Below are positions 1 through 6,190 of a stretch of DNA of 34,891 nt, piece by piece (position 1 is the stretch's first letter; each line of letters opens with the position of its first letter). The DNA is taken from contig CALXCP010000010.1 of assembly GCA_944386845.1 (NCBI GenBank), forward strand, positions 1 through 34,891, read 5' to 3'. Position numbers and translations under genes: made by a program. The stretch is from an uncultured Oscillospiraceae bacterium. GTDB taxonomy: Bacteria; Bacillota; Clostridia; Oscillospirales; Oscillospiraceae. The notes beneath the pieces are model-generated. The model worked only from the letters and a program-made list of their open reading frames with translations, searched no databases and had not been told where the DNA came from.

Positions 1-53
1 TGAAGGCGCTGGACAAATCGGAATCGTTGAAATAACCGGCCAGATAGACCGCC

Positions 54-335
54 TTGCCCAACTTCTCGGCCTCGGAGTACGCCGACAGCGTGGCTCAGAA
101 GCTGGACGGCCTGGGCTTCCGCGTGGAGGTGGACCACCGCAGCGAGAAGATCGGCAAGAAGATCCGGGAGGCCACCCTGGAGAAGGTCCCCTACATGCTG
201 GTGGTGGGCGACCGGGACATGGAGAACGGCACCGTCTCCCCCCGGCACCGCACCGGCGAGGACCTGGGCGGCATGAGCCTGGAGCAGTTCGCCGCCCTGC
301 TGAAGGAAGAGGTAGACGCCAGGACCATCAAGTGA
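54..335 (+). CDS. thrS: Threonyl-tRNA synthetase, C-terminal fragment (5' part missing)
   Basis: This is the anticodon-binding domain of a class II aminoacyl-tRNA synthetase that charges tRNA-Thr. The family block RVEVDHRSEKIGKKIRE, followed by KVPYMLVVGDRDMENGTVS and an acidic end, is the standard ThrRS C terminus. Family-like sequence begins at about YADSVAQKL (position 78). The residues before it do not match the usual ILPISD-type strand, and an in-frame TAG lies at 45-47, so the catalytic domain is absent. Bases 1-85 instead read as an open minus-strand frame (SEAEKLGKAVYLAGYFND...). A break therefore lies near 60-90, either a rearrangement or a contig-end misjoin. The identity of the domain is secure; whether the gene is really broken in the cell is not. 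Confidence 0.75.
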   Translation: MPNFSASEYADSVAQKLDGLGFRVEVDHRSEKIGKKIREATLEKVPYMLVVGDRDMENGTVSPRHRTGEDLGGMSLEQFAALLKEEVDARTIK

Positions 336-345
336 GCTGAATGCC

Positions 346-380
346 GCGCGGCGGCCCGGGGACGGCCCGGGCCGCCGCGC
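346..380 (+). terminator. Perfect 15-bp GC hairpin after thrS
   Basis: Arms 346-360 and 366-380 are exact reverse complements (GCGCGGCGGCCCGGG) around a 5-nt loop, 11 bases after the thrS stop. No T-run follows, so it may be a weak or factor-assisted terminator or a 3'-end stabiliser. Confidence 0.5.
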
Positions 381-421
381 TCCGTCTCCCCGTCCGGGAG
401 AAAATTCGTCGAACGCAGGGA

Positions 422-486
422 TTCACAATTTTTTCAAAATTTCTTCGCAATTTAGACAACACTTTTCCCCCGGCTTCTGGTAGGAT
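422..486 (+). promoter_or_regulatory. Tandem PhoP-box-like repeats with a -10 element
   Basis: Hexamers TTCACA (422-427), TTCAAA (433-438) and TTCGCA (444-449) lie exactly 11 bp apart; a degenerate fourth, GACAAC, is at 455-460. A -10-like TAGGAT sits at 481-486, 20 bp after the last repeat. The same 20-bp repeat-to-(-10) distance occurs upstream of the two-component regulator at 5161-5203. The arrangement matches what is known of PhoP-activated Gram-positive promoters (TTHACA-type repeats, 11-bp period, no good -35). Binding by the regulator in this window is inferred. Confidence 0.45.
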
Positions 487-489
487 GAC

Positions 490-631
490 CTTGCTGGAGC
501 GATACAGCAAGTTTTCATCTCCTTTCTATTTCCCTTTCTCTACTCTCAAACGCGAACCGACGCGCCGCTGGGATCAGACGGCGGCGCAAGGCGAAGGGCC
601 CGCGGCGTAAGCCGCGGGCCCTTCGTGTTTT
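490..631 (+). ncRNA. Candidate small RNA with intrinsic terminator
   Basis: No convincing plus-strand gene follows the promoter-like block at 422-486; the next genes are all on the minus strand. The segment has three stem-loops: CTTGCTG/CAGCAAG (490-496 with 505-511), GCGCCGC/GCGGCGC (562-568 with 581-587), and a 15-bp terminator stem (592-606 with 611-625) followed by TGTTTT. Between the first two lies a pyrimidine-rich single-stranded stretch (512-545) with TCTCCTTT and TTTCCCTTT, which could pair with Shine-Dalgarno sequences. The exact 5' end is uncertain: a start at 493 would trim the first stem. A 41-codon ORF overlapping it runs into the terminator and looks non-coding. No known RNA family was recognised. 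Confidence 0.4.
592..631 (+). terminator. Intrinsic terminator
   Basis: Arms CGAAGGGCCCGCGGC (592-606) and its exact complement (611-625) enclose GTAA, then TGTTTT follows. It ends the candidate small RNA and lies 20 bases from the converging minus-strand gene at 652. Confidence 0.8.
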
Positions 632-651
632 CTGTCCGGTCTCCTCCGGCC

Positions 652-972
652 TCAGCCCCGGACCCCCTCCGCCAGCTTTTCATTGCGGTAGGCCAGCGTC
701 TCCTCCGGGGTGCGGGTGGGATGCTCGGCCATCCGGCGGCTCCAGTCCTCCAGCCAGCCCTTCATCTGGGCCACCCCCTCGGCGGACAGGGGGAACCGCG
801 CCGTGTCGTCCACCTGGGACAGTTCCCGGCAGAAGGGGCCGCACCACACCTCCACCGGCAGCTCCCCCTCCTCCCGGGGGCGGATGTAAAAGCGCAGCAG
901 GCCGCTGCTCCCCTTCCAGCCGTTTCCGTTCTGGAAGAACAGCAGAGTGGGCAGGCGGATCTCGTGGTCCAT
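652..972 (-). CDS. Conserved hypothetical protein
   Basis: A 106-aa soluble protein starting MDHEIRLPTLLFFQNGNGWKG; I do not recognise a family. It has no signal peptide or membrane segment. A Trp-rich C-terminal half (MKGWLEDWSRRM) suggests a compact domain. An ATG three codons upstream (979-981) forms an ATGA overlap with the stop of the metallopeptidase gene, but the Shine-Dalgarno AAGGA abuts it. The second ATG at 970-972 has the right 8-base spacing, so I prefer it. It is the last gene of the minus-strand operon and is almost certainly translationally coupled to the YgjP-like gene. No function is proposed. Confidence 0.75.
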   Translation of the reverse strand: MDHEIRLPTLLFFQNGNGWKGSSGLLRFYIRPREEGELPVEVWCGPFCRELSQVDDTARFPLSAEGVAQMKGWLEDWSRRMAEHPTRTPEETLAYRNEKLAEGVRG

Positions 973-977
973 CTCTC

Positions 978-1478
978 TCATCCTTTCAGCAGCTCCCGCC
1001 GCTCGCGCCAGTCGGGAAGATATCGCTCCACCACCCTGTAAAAGGCGGGGCTGTGGTTTTTCACCGTGATGTGGGCCAGCTCGTGGACCACCACATAGTC
1101 CACCGCCTCGGGGGGATAGGCCATCAGCCGCCAGGAGAAGCACAGGCTGTTGCGCCCGCTGCAGCTGCCGAACCGGGTCCGGGCCGAGGTGATCCTCACC
1201 CCGGCGGGCTCCACCCCCATGAGGGCGGCGAAGTGGGCCACCCGGCGGGGGAGCGCCTCCCGGGCCAGGGTCCGGAGCCGGGCCTCCTCCTCCGCCGTGG
1301 GCTCCGGGTGGGCGGCCAGCCAGGCCATCCGCCGCCGGCGGTGCTCCTCCAGCCAGCCCCGGTGGGCGGACACGAAGGCGGCCACCGTCCCCGCCGGCGT
1401 CCCCCGGGGGGCCCGGACCACCGCCTCCCCGGACCGGGTCACCTCCAGTGCCAGGGTGCGGCGGCGGGAGTAGATCAC
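978..1478 (-). CDS. YgjP/DUF45-type (WLM-like) zinc metallopeptidase
   Basis: A 166-aa protein of the YgjP/DUF45 family, small soluble M48-like metal-dependent hydrolases whose substrates are mostly unknown. The metal site is visible near the C terminus: HELAH in DYVVVHELAHITVKNHSPAFY, followed by the conserved KNHSPAFY and LPDWRERRELL. The central motif TRFGSCSGRNSLCFSWRL is also typical (family form: WGSC-x-LN-W-L). The start is GTG at 1476-1478, chosen because GGAGG lies 8 bases upstream and the frame is closed by a stop just before. Family members are often longer at the N terminus, so an upstream non-standard start is possible. It lies 64 bases downstream of the CNNM/CorC gene and overlaps the next gene. 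Confidence 0.88.
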   Translation of the reverse strand: MIYSRRRTLALEVTRSGEAVVRAPRGTPAGTVAAFVSAHRGWLEEHRRRRMAWLAAHPEPTAEEEARLRTLAREALPRRVAHFAALMGVEPAGVRITSARTRFGSCSGRNSLCFSWRLMAYPPEAVDYVVVHELAHITVKNHSPAFYRVVERYLPDWRERRELLKG

Positions 1479-1542
1479 GCGGTAGTCCTCCAGGGCGTCC
1501 TCCTCCTCTCACAGGCCGCGCGCCCCGGCGTTCCCGTTCCGG

Positions 1543-2799
1543 TCAGTCCTCTTGGGGCTCCTCCCGCTCCAGCAGGCGTACCCGGATCTCCAGCACCCGC
1601 CGGTGGTCCACCCGGGTGACGGTGACGTCCAGGTTCTCGTACACGAAGTGGTCGCCCTCCCGGGGGATGCGGTCGATCTGCTCCATGACCCAGCCGCTGA
1701 CGGTGGTGGCGTCGCACTCGCCGCGGATGGCGAACAGGTCATACATATCGCTGAGATTGGCGTTGCAGGCGATGAGATAGCTGCCGTCCTCCTGCCGGGA
1801 GAACTCCTCGATGACCTCGTCGTGCTCGTCCCAGATCTCGCCCACCAGCTCCTCCAGGATGTCCTCCAGGGTGACGATGCCCTCGGTGCCGCCGTACTCG
1901 TCCACCACTACGGCCAGGTGGTTCTTGGTGCGCTGGAGGGTGCGCAGCAGGCTGGAGATCTTGGTGGAGCCCGTGGTGTAGATCACCGGGGCGATCATGC
2001 TGTTCAGGTCGGTGATGCCCCGGCTCCGGGCGGAGTAGTAGTCCTTCTCATGGATGATGCCGACGATGTTGTCGATGGTGTCCTTGTAGATGGGCAGGCG
2101 GGAGTACCCGCTGGCGGCGAAGAGGGAGCCCAGCTCGTCCATGGTGGCGTCGTCGGGGGCGGCCTCGATGTCCACCCGGGGGGTGAGGATCTCCTCCACC
2201 TCCAGGTCGTTGAACTCGATGGCGGCGCGGATGAGCTGGCTCTCGTGCTCGTCCAGCTCCCCCTCGTTCTCCGCCTCGCTGACCATGGTCATGAGCTCGT
2301 CGCCGGTGATGCCCTCCTCCTCATGGCGGCCGAAGATGTGGTCCAGCAGCCGCTTCCACAGGGAGAACAGGGCGTTCAGCGGCCGCAGCAGGGTCAGCAG
2401 CGCCCCGATGGCCGGGGCCACCGCCATGGACACCCGGTCGGCCGACTCCTTGGCCAGCGTCTTGGGGGTGATCTCCCCGAAGATGAGGATGACCACGGTG
2501 AGCACCACGGTGGACAGGACGGCGCCGTACAGGGGGAAGTGCCGGGTGAAGAGCACGGTGCCCACGGTGGTGGCGGTGATGTTGACGATGTTGTTGCCGA
2601 TGAGGATGGTGGAGATCAGCCGGTCGTACTCGTCGGCCAGCTTCAGCGCCTTGGCGGCCCGCCGGTCCCCGTCCTCCGCCCGGTTCTTCAGGCGGATCTT
2701 GTTGGCGGCGGAAAAGGCGGTCTCGCTGGCGGAGAAAAAGGCCGACAGCGCCACCAGACATACGATGGCGACGATCATCAGGATACTGGCACTGTCCAT
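1543..2799 (-). CDS. CNNM/CorC (HlyC) family membrane protein with CBS pair
   Basis: A 418-aa member of the DUF21-CBS-CorC_HlyC family, annotated as hemolysin-like or as Mg2+/Co2+ efflux-related (CNNM transporter family). Order: a DUF21 membrane domain at residues 1-180 with hydrophobic segments ([37 protein letters not shown]) and the signature [12 protein letters not shown]; a CBS pair at about 200-325 ([63 protein letters not shown]); then a CorC_HlyC domain to the end. Length is normal for the family. It is the first gene of the minus-strand operon, behind the promoter at 2860-2888. The Shine-Dalgarno is weak. The family is certain; the transported ion is not visible from sequence. Confidence 0.93.
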   Translation of the reverse strand: MDSASILMIVAIVCLVALSAFFSASETAFSAANKIRLKNRAEDGDRRAAKALKLADEYDRLISTILIGNNIVNITATTVGTVLFTRHFPLYGAVLSTVVLTVVILIFGEITPKTLAKESADRVSMAVAPAIGALLTLLRPLNALFSLWKRLLDHIFGRHEEEGITGDELMTMVSEAENEGELDEHESQLIRAAIEFNDLEVEEILTPRVDIEAAPDDATMDELGSLFAASGYSRLPIYKDTIDNIVGIIHEKDYYSARSRGITDLNSMIAPVIYTTGSTKISSLLRTLQRTKNHLAVVVDEYGGTEGIVTLEDILEELVGEIWDEHDEVIEEFSRQEDGSYLIACNANLSDMYDLFAIRGECDATTVSGWVMEQIDRIPREGDHFVYENLDVTVTRVDHRRVLEIRVRLLEREEPQED

Positions 2800-2859
2800 G
2801 GCGGACCCATCAACTCAGCTTTCTATGTAGATTTTCCGGGCCTGGCCCGTATTATTTTT

Positions 2860-2888
2860 ATTATAGCATCCCTTTCATCCCTTTGCAA
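2860..2888 (-). promoter_or_regulatory. Sigma-A promoter of the CNNM/CorC operon
   Basis: On the minus strand: -35 TTGCAA (2888-2883), a 17-bp spacer, and -10 TATAAT (2865-2860). Transcription would start about 50 bases before the ATG. Confidence 0.75.
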
Positions 2889-3048
2889 CCGAAAGACCGC
2901 CGCCGGGCGGGAAGAAAAATTTTTTTGAAAAATTTTTGATTTTTCGGAGAGAAATGGCCCCGTCGTGCGTTTATATCAACAGAGTGTACTTCGCCACAAA
3001 AATCACTGATATGGGCCCAGTGCTTCCGGCTTTTTTGTGCGTTTCGCC

Positions 3049-3077
3049 TTGACGTTTTCTCTTTTTCCTGTTACCAT
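3049..3077 (+). promoter_or_regulatory. Probable sigma-A promoter of two small ORFs
   Basis: TTGACG (3049-3054), a 17-bp pyrimidine-rich spacer, and TACCAT (3072-3077). It faces the small ORFs at 3138 and 3375. The 2889-3048 stretch upstream is AT-rich with no gene seen. Confidence 0.5.
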
Positions 3078-3137
3078 GATCGTGGAAATAAATTCCTCTG
3101 TCTTCAAGCCGTCCGCTATGGAAAGGATGTGAGTCCC

Positions 3138-3242
3138 ATGCCCCGCCGCCCGCGCCAGCACCCGGCAGTGACCGCCGCGGTCATCAACGCCGCCGGGGAC
3201 AAGACTGTCGCCGGATGCTCCGACCTGATAGAGTGCCCATAA
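3138..3242 (+). CDS. Possible 34-aa small protein or truncated gene start
   Basis: An ATG ORF starting MPRRPRQHPAVTAAVINAAG and ending SDLIECP. AAAGGA lies about 10 bases upstream of the ATG, and the probable promoter at 3049-3077 precedes it. The first 20 codons are GC-rich like neighbouring real genes; the sequence then turns abruptly AT-rich after the stop, so this may be the 5' stub of a decayed gene rather than a functional peptide. No family recognised. Confidence 0.3.
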   Translation: MPRRPRQHPAVTAAVINAAGDKTVAGCSDLIECP

Positions 3243-3374
3243 CGCGCGAAAACTATAGAACCAATTTTATCTATGCTGGATCAAAAGTGATATGCAAGAG
3301 AGCGGTGCCATGAAGACCATACCACCCTGCCCGTTACATCACAGCCTTAAACAGCCAACGCAGGAGGAAGTGCC

Positions 3375-3548
3375 ATGGAGAGGCTTTGTTATTTATTGTT
3401 TGGGATCGCACTGATCCTGTTGGGCCATACAGCGGCAATGATCCTTCTATCCGATTCGAACAGGCCTCTGTTTTTCTGCATTTGGATCGTATGCCAAGCT
3501 GCCGGGCTCATTTTCTGCCTCATCGGTCTCTTGAAGCGGAAACGATGA
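3375..3548 (+). CDS. 57-aa two-helix small membrane protein
   Basis: A small ORF starting MERLCYLLFGIALILLGH and ending IGLLKRKR. AGGAGG sits 7 bases upstream of the ATG. Two hydrophobic stretches (about residues 5-25 and 31-53) are separated by a short polar turn, SDSNRP, and followed by the basic tail KRKR. The positive-inside rule predicts a hairpin with both ends in the cytoplasm. A strong terminator (3666-3720) follows about 120 bases downstream. Its base composition is lower in GC than the flanking operons, suggesting recent acquisition or fast evolution. Candidate classes are small regulatory membrane proteins or toxin-like peptides; nothing in the sequence decides between them. Confidence 0.65.
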   Translation: MERLCYLLFGIALILLGHTAAMILLSDSNRPLFFCIWIVCQAAGLIFCLIGLLKRKR

Positions 3549-3665
3549 TTTTTCTGACTCAGTTCAGCGTTCGTTACATCGTTGTCATTCATATGGCAAA
3601 AAGATATTTTGCCGCTGGACGATCGATCCCCCTGCGAAATCGCCTCTCACACGCCTTTATGCTCC

Positions 3666-3720
3666 ACACAGACGAAGCGCCCCGGCCGTCGTTCGGCCGG
3701 GGCGCTTCGCCTGTGTTTCT
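3666..3720 (+). terminator. Intrinsic terminator of the small-protein unit
   Basis: A perfect 15-bp inner stem (GAAGCGCCCCGGCCG, 3674-3688 with 3694-3708) extended by ACACAG/CTGTGT (3666-3671 with 3711-3716), then TTTCT. The rest of 3549-3847 holds no gene I can support. Confidence 0.75.
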
Positions 3721-3811
3721 GCTTGCAAAAAGGGAGGAGAGAGGTATTGGATCATCATTCCTGATGACAGTTACACTCTACCCCACAATTGCGGCAAAAC
3801 CGTGACCGGGC

Positions 3812-3828
3812 CATGAACTTTTTGTAAA
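3812..3828 (-). promoter_or_regulatory. Possible inverted PhoP-box-like repeat
   Basis: Read on the minus strand: TTTACA (3828-3823), 5 bp, TTCATG (3817-3812). It has the same 11-bp register as the box at 5161, but no convincing -10 follows on that strand. It lies 20 bp upstream of the CDF promoter, so it could act there or be a chance match in an AT-rich patch. Confidence 0.25.
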
Positions 3829-3847
3829 CTCGCCGGGGGGAAATCCC

Positions 3848-3876
3848 TTGACGGGGCCGCCCCCCCGTGGGATAAT
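3848..3876 (+). promoter_or_regulatory. Sigma-A promoter of the CDF exporter
   Basis: TTGACG (3848-3853), a 17-bp spacer, GATAAT (3871-3876). The predicted transcript has a leader of about 95 bases. Confidence 0.7.
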
Positions 3877-3883
3877 ATCCCCG

Positions 3884-3958
3884 GCCTTCGTGCCGGCGGC
3901 CCAAAGGCCGGACCGGCCGCGCCGCCACGGTGCGGCCCCGAGGGGCCGTCTGTTTTTC
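3884..3958 (+). promoter_or_regulatory. Structured 5' leader ending in a terminator-like hairpin
   Basis: The leader of the CDF gene holds several short GC stems (GGCC-CAAA-GGCC at about 3898-3909 among them). It ends with CGGCCC-CGAG-GGGCCG (3933-3948) followed by TCTGTTTTTC, directly before the Shine-Dalgarno at 3962. That is the layout of an attenuator or riboswitch expression platform. I could not match it to the yybP-ykoY, NiCo or other known aptamer consensus. Confidence 0.45.
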
Positions 3959-3976
3959 CGGAAAGGAGCGCTCCCC

Positions 3977-5155
3977 ATGATCGAATCTCTCCTGCGCCGG
4001 TGCGTGCGGGACTATCAGAACACCCAGGACCCCGCCGTGCGGCAGCGGTACGGCACCCTGTCGGGCGGGGTGGGCATCCTGCTCAACCTGCTGCTCTTCG
4101 CCGGCAAGTTCCTGGCCGGCCTGCTCACCGCCTCCATCGCCGTCACCGCCGACGCCTTCAACAACCTGTCCGACGCCGGGTCGTCCATCGTCACCCTGGT
4201 GGGCTTCCGGCTGGCGGGGCAGAAGGCCGATGAGGAGCACCCCTTCGGCCACGGGCGGATGGAGTACCTGTCCGGCCTGCTGGTCTCTCTCGTGATCCTG
4301 CTGGTGGGCTTTGAGCTGGCCAAGTCGTCGGTGGAGAAGATCCTCCGGCCCGAGGACGTGGTCTTCTCCTGGCTGTCGGTGGGCATCCTGGCCGCCGCCA
4401 TCCTGGTGAAGCTGTGGCTGTTCTGGTTCAACCGCTGCCTGAGCCGGCGCATCGGCTCGGCCGCCATGGCCGCCACCGCCACCGACTCCCTGTCCGACGC
4501 CGTGGCCACCGCGGTGGTGCTGGCCTGCACCTTCCTGGACCACTACCTCCACGTGAACATCGACGGGGTGGCCGGCCTGGTGGTGGCGGTGTTCATCCTC
4601 CGGGCGGGCTGGGGGGCCGCCAAGGACACCCTGGACCCCCTGCTGGGCAGGTCTCCCGACCCCGCCCTGGTCTCCGCCATCCAGCGGGACATCCTGGCCC
4701 ACCCGGAGATCATCGGCATCCACGACCTGATCCTCCACGACTACGGCCCCGGCCGGGCCATCATGTCCCTCCACGCCGAGGTGCCCGCCGACTGCGACAT
4801 CATGGCCGCCCACGACACCATCGACGAGGTGGAGCAGGAGATCAAAAACCGCTATCACATCCTCACCGTCATCCACATGGACCCGGTGGCCACCGACCAG
4901 GAGACGGTGCAGCTCCGGGACCGGGTGGCCGCCCTGGTCCGGGAGATCGACCCGGAGCTGTCCATCCACGACTTCCGGATCACCGCCGGGCCCAGGCGCA
5001 CCAACCTCATCTTCGACGTGGTGGCCCCCTACCGCTGCCCCCTGACGGACGGCCAGCTCCGGGAGGCCATCGGGAGGAAGGTGAAGGAGCTCTCCCCCAC
5101 CTACTACGCCGTGGTGGAGGTGGACCACGCCTACACCGCCCGGGAGGAGAGCTGA
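3977..5155 (+). CDS. Cation diffusion facilitator (CDF) family metal exporter
   Basis: A 392-aa CDF transporter, which exports divalent metal across the cytoplasmic membrane by proton antiport. The membrane domain spans about residues 30-215. The TM2 metal site reads ADAFNNLSDAGSS (N-x3-D) and is followed by HPFGHGRMEYLSG. TM5 carries ATATDSLSDAVAT (D-x3-D); D-x3-D there, rather than H-x3-D, is the pattern usually linked to Mn-type CDFs, so Mn2+ is a guess. Two cytoplasmic ferredoxin-like dimerisation regions follow (about 225-300 and 315-390). The start at 3977 has AAAGGAG 8 bases upstream; the longer upstream frame would translate the leader. The next gene starts 86 bases downstream behind its own promoter. 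Confidence 0.92.
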   Translation: MIESLLRRCVRDYQNTQDPAVRQRYGTLSGGVGILLNLLLFAGKFLAGLLTASIAVTADAFNNLSDAGSSIVTLVGFRLAGQKADEEHPFGHGRMEYLSGLLVSLVILLVGFELAKSSVEKILRPEDVVFSWLSVGILAAAILVKLWLFWFNRCLSRRIGSAAMAATATDSLSDAVATAVVLACTFLDHYLHVNIDGVAGLVVAVFILRAGWGAAKDTLDPLLGRSPDPALVSAIQRDILAHPEIIGIHDLILHDYGPGRAIMSLHAEVPADCDIMAAHDTIDEVEQEIKNRYHILTVIHMDPVATDQETVQLRDRVAALVREIDPELSIHDFRITAGPRRTNLIFDVVAPYRCPLTDGQLREAIGRKVKELSPTYYAVVEVDHAYTAREES

Positions 5156-5160
5156 GACAG

Positions 5161-5203
5161 TTTACAAATTGTTCACCCGCGAAAGAGCGGCGGACGGTAT
5201 AAT
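5161..5203 (+). promoter_or_regulatory. PhoP-box-like promoter of the two-component operon
   Basis: TTTACA (5161-5166) and TTCACC (5172-5177) are spaced 11 bp apart, followed 20 bp later by a perfect TATAAT (5198-5203). No acceptable -35 exists at 17 bp, so activator-dependent transcription is likely. The repeat fits the Gram-positive PhoP box (TTHACA-N5-TTHACA), suggesting autoregulation by the response regulator encoded just downstream. The 16 bases from 5161 to 5176 recur exactly at 17183-17198. Confidence 0.65.
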
Positions 5204-5241
5204 GTGGGTACTGAGTCTATTTTCAAAGGTGGTGCGTTTTC

Positions 5242-5940
5242 ATGGCACACAAGGTCCTGATCGTGGAGGACGACGGCAACATCGCCGAGCTGCTCCACCT
5301 CTATCTGGAAAAAGAGGGCTTTGAGACCGCCGTGGCCAACGACGGCGGCAAGGGGGTGGAGCTGTTCCGCTCCTTTCAGCCCGATCTGGTGCTGCTGGAC
5401 ATCATGCTCCCGGTGATGGACGGCTGGGCGGTGCTGAAAAAGATCCGGGAGGGCAGCAAGACCCCGGTGATCATGCTCACCGCCAAGGGGGAGCTCAGCG
5501 ACAAGGTCCAGGGCCTGGAGAGCGGCGCCGATGACTACATCGTCAAGCCCTTCGAGATGAAGGAGGTGCTGGCCCGCATCCACGCGGTGCTCCGCCGCTT
5601 CGGCGGGGACGAGAACGGCGGCGGGGAGAAGAAGCTCACCTTCGACAAGCTGGTGATCAACCTGGACTCCTACGAGCTGCTGGTGGACGGCAAGCGGGTG
5701 GACACCCCGCCCAAGGAGCTGGAGCTGCTGTACCACCTGGCCTCCTCCCCCAACCGGGTGTTCACCCGGAACCAGCTGCTGGACGAGGTGTGGGGCTTCG
5801 ACTACTTCGGCGACTCCCGCACCGTGGACGTGCACATCAAGCGCCTGCGGGAGAAGCTGGAGGGCGTCAGCGACCAGTGGAACCTCAAGACCGTGTGGGG
5901 CGTGGGCTACAAGTTCGAGGTCAACACCCCCGGTGCCTGA
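5242..5940 (+). CDS. OmpR/PhoP-family response regulator
   Basis: A 232-aa transcription factor of a two-component system. The receiver domain (residues 1-120) has the acidic pocket at E9-D10-D11, phospho-acceptor D53 (LVLLDIMLPVMDG), T80 (IMLTAKGE) and K102 (YIVKPFE). A winged-helix DNA-binding domain follows at about 132-230 (PPKELELLYHLASS; LLDEVWGFDYFGDSRTVDVHIKRLR; TVWGVGYKFE). The start at 5242 has AAAGGTGG about 9 bases upstream. It is paired with the downstream histidine kinase and an HtrA-type protease. The promoter architecture suggests PhoP-like phosphate control and autoregulation, but the family also includes envelope-stress regulators (WalR, CssR), and an HtrA partner would fit those. 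The last 81 bases are duplicated at 6058-6138. Confidence 0.93.
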   Translation: MAHKVLIVEDDGNIAELLHLYLEKEGFETAVANDGGKGVELFRSFQPDLVLLDIMLPVMDGWAVLKKIREGSKTPVIMLTAKGELSDKVQGLESGADDYIVKPFEMKEVLARIHAVLRRFGGDENGGGEKKLTFDKLVINLDSYELLVDGKRVDTPPKELELLYHLASSPNRVFTRNQLLDEVWGFDYFGDSRTVDVHIKRLREKLEGVSDQWNLKTVWGVGYKFEVNTPGA

Positions 5941-5945
5941 CCGGC
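5865..5945 (+). repeat. Direct repeat copy 1 (3' end of the response regulator gene)
   Basis: 81 bases covering the last 25 codons, stop and CCGGC. It matches 6058-6138 at 77 of 81 positions by my alignment. Confidence 0.85.
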
Positions 5946-6057
5946 GTCGCTGACGCCCATCCGCCCTTTTGGGCGGGCGGCCGGCGGGATTCACTTCCGC
6001 CGGCCAAGACATCAAATCTCTCCCGGGGCCCCCGGAAAAGCGCGCTTTTCCGGGGAA
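5946..6057. repeat. 112-bp hairpin cluster between the two repeat copies
   Basis: Three stem-loops in a row: CCGCCC-TTTT-GGGCGG (5961-5976), GGCCGGCGG with CCGCCGGCC (5979-5987 with 5997-6005), and a perfect 26-base palindrome (6030-6055, centre GCGC). In addition, 5946-5957 (GTCGCTGACGCC) is the exact reverse complement of 5863-5874, just at the start of copy 1. This looks like a REP/MITE-like or recombination-derived insert. No ORF was seen. Confidence 0.65.
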
Positions 6058-6138
6058 CGTCAGCGACCAGTGGAACCTCAAGACGGTCTGGGGCGTGGGC
6101 TACAAGTTCGAGGTCAACGCCCCCGGCGCCTGACCGGC
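6058..6138 (+). pseudogene. Duplicated 3' tail of a response regulator gene
   Basis: Bases 6059-6133 encode VSDQWNLKTVWGVGYKFEVN-APGA and a stop, the C-terminal recognition wing of the upstream regulator. Four bases differ from copy 1; three changes are silent third-position changes and one changes Thr to Ala. There is no start codon or ribosome binding site, so it is a gene remnant. The silent bias suggests the second copy came from a functional diverged allele or paralogue rather than from simple recent slippage. Two further short direct repeats, CCTGACCGGCATCCCC at about 6130 and 6151, follow it. Confidence 0.75.
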
Positions 6139-6190
6139 ATCCCCGGTAACCCCTGACCGGCATCCCCTTTGAAAGGAGGCGAGCGGCCCG

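Noticed and set aside
341-610. 89-codon ORF through the candidate small RNA
   Set aside because: It begins inside the thrS hairpin and reads through the PhoP-like repeats into the terminator; no coding signature.
3310-3414. 34-codon ORF MKTIPPCPLHHSLKQ... overlapping the 57-aa protein
   Set aside because: Weak ribosome binding site and out of frame with the better-supported small gene; at most a leader peptide.
3755-3814. Minus-strand 19-codon ORF encoding the Cys-rich peptide MARSRFCRNCGVECNCHQE
   Set aside because: The CxxC/CxC spacing is eye-catching, but no ribosome binding site precedes the ATG and no promoter is seen; too short to support.
3755-5128. Long minus-strand open frame opposite the CDF gene
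   Set aside because: Composition is His/Gly/Val/Asp-rich low-complexity, typical of the antisense frame of GC-rich coding DNA; the plus strand encodes a clear CDF protein.
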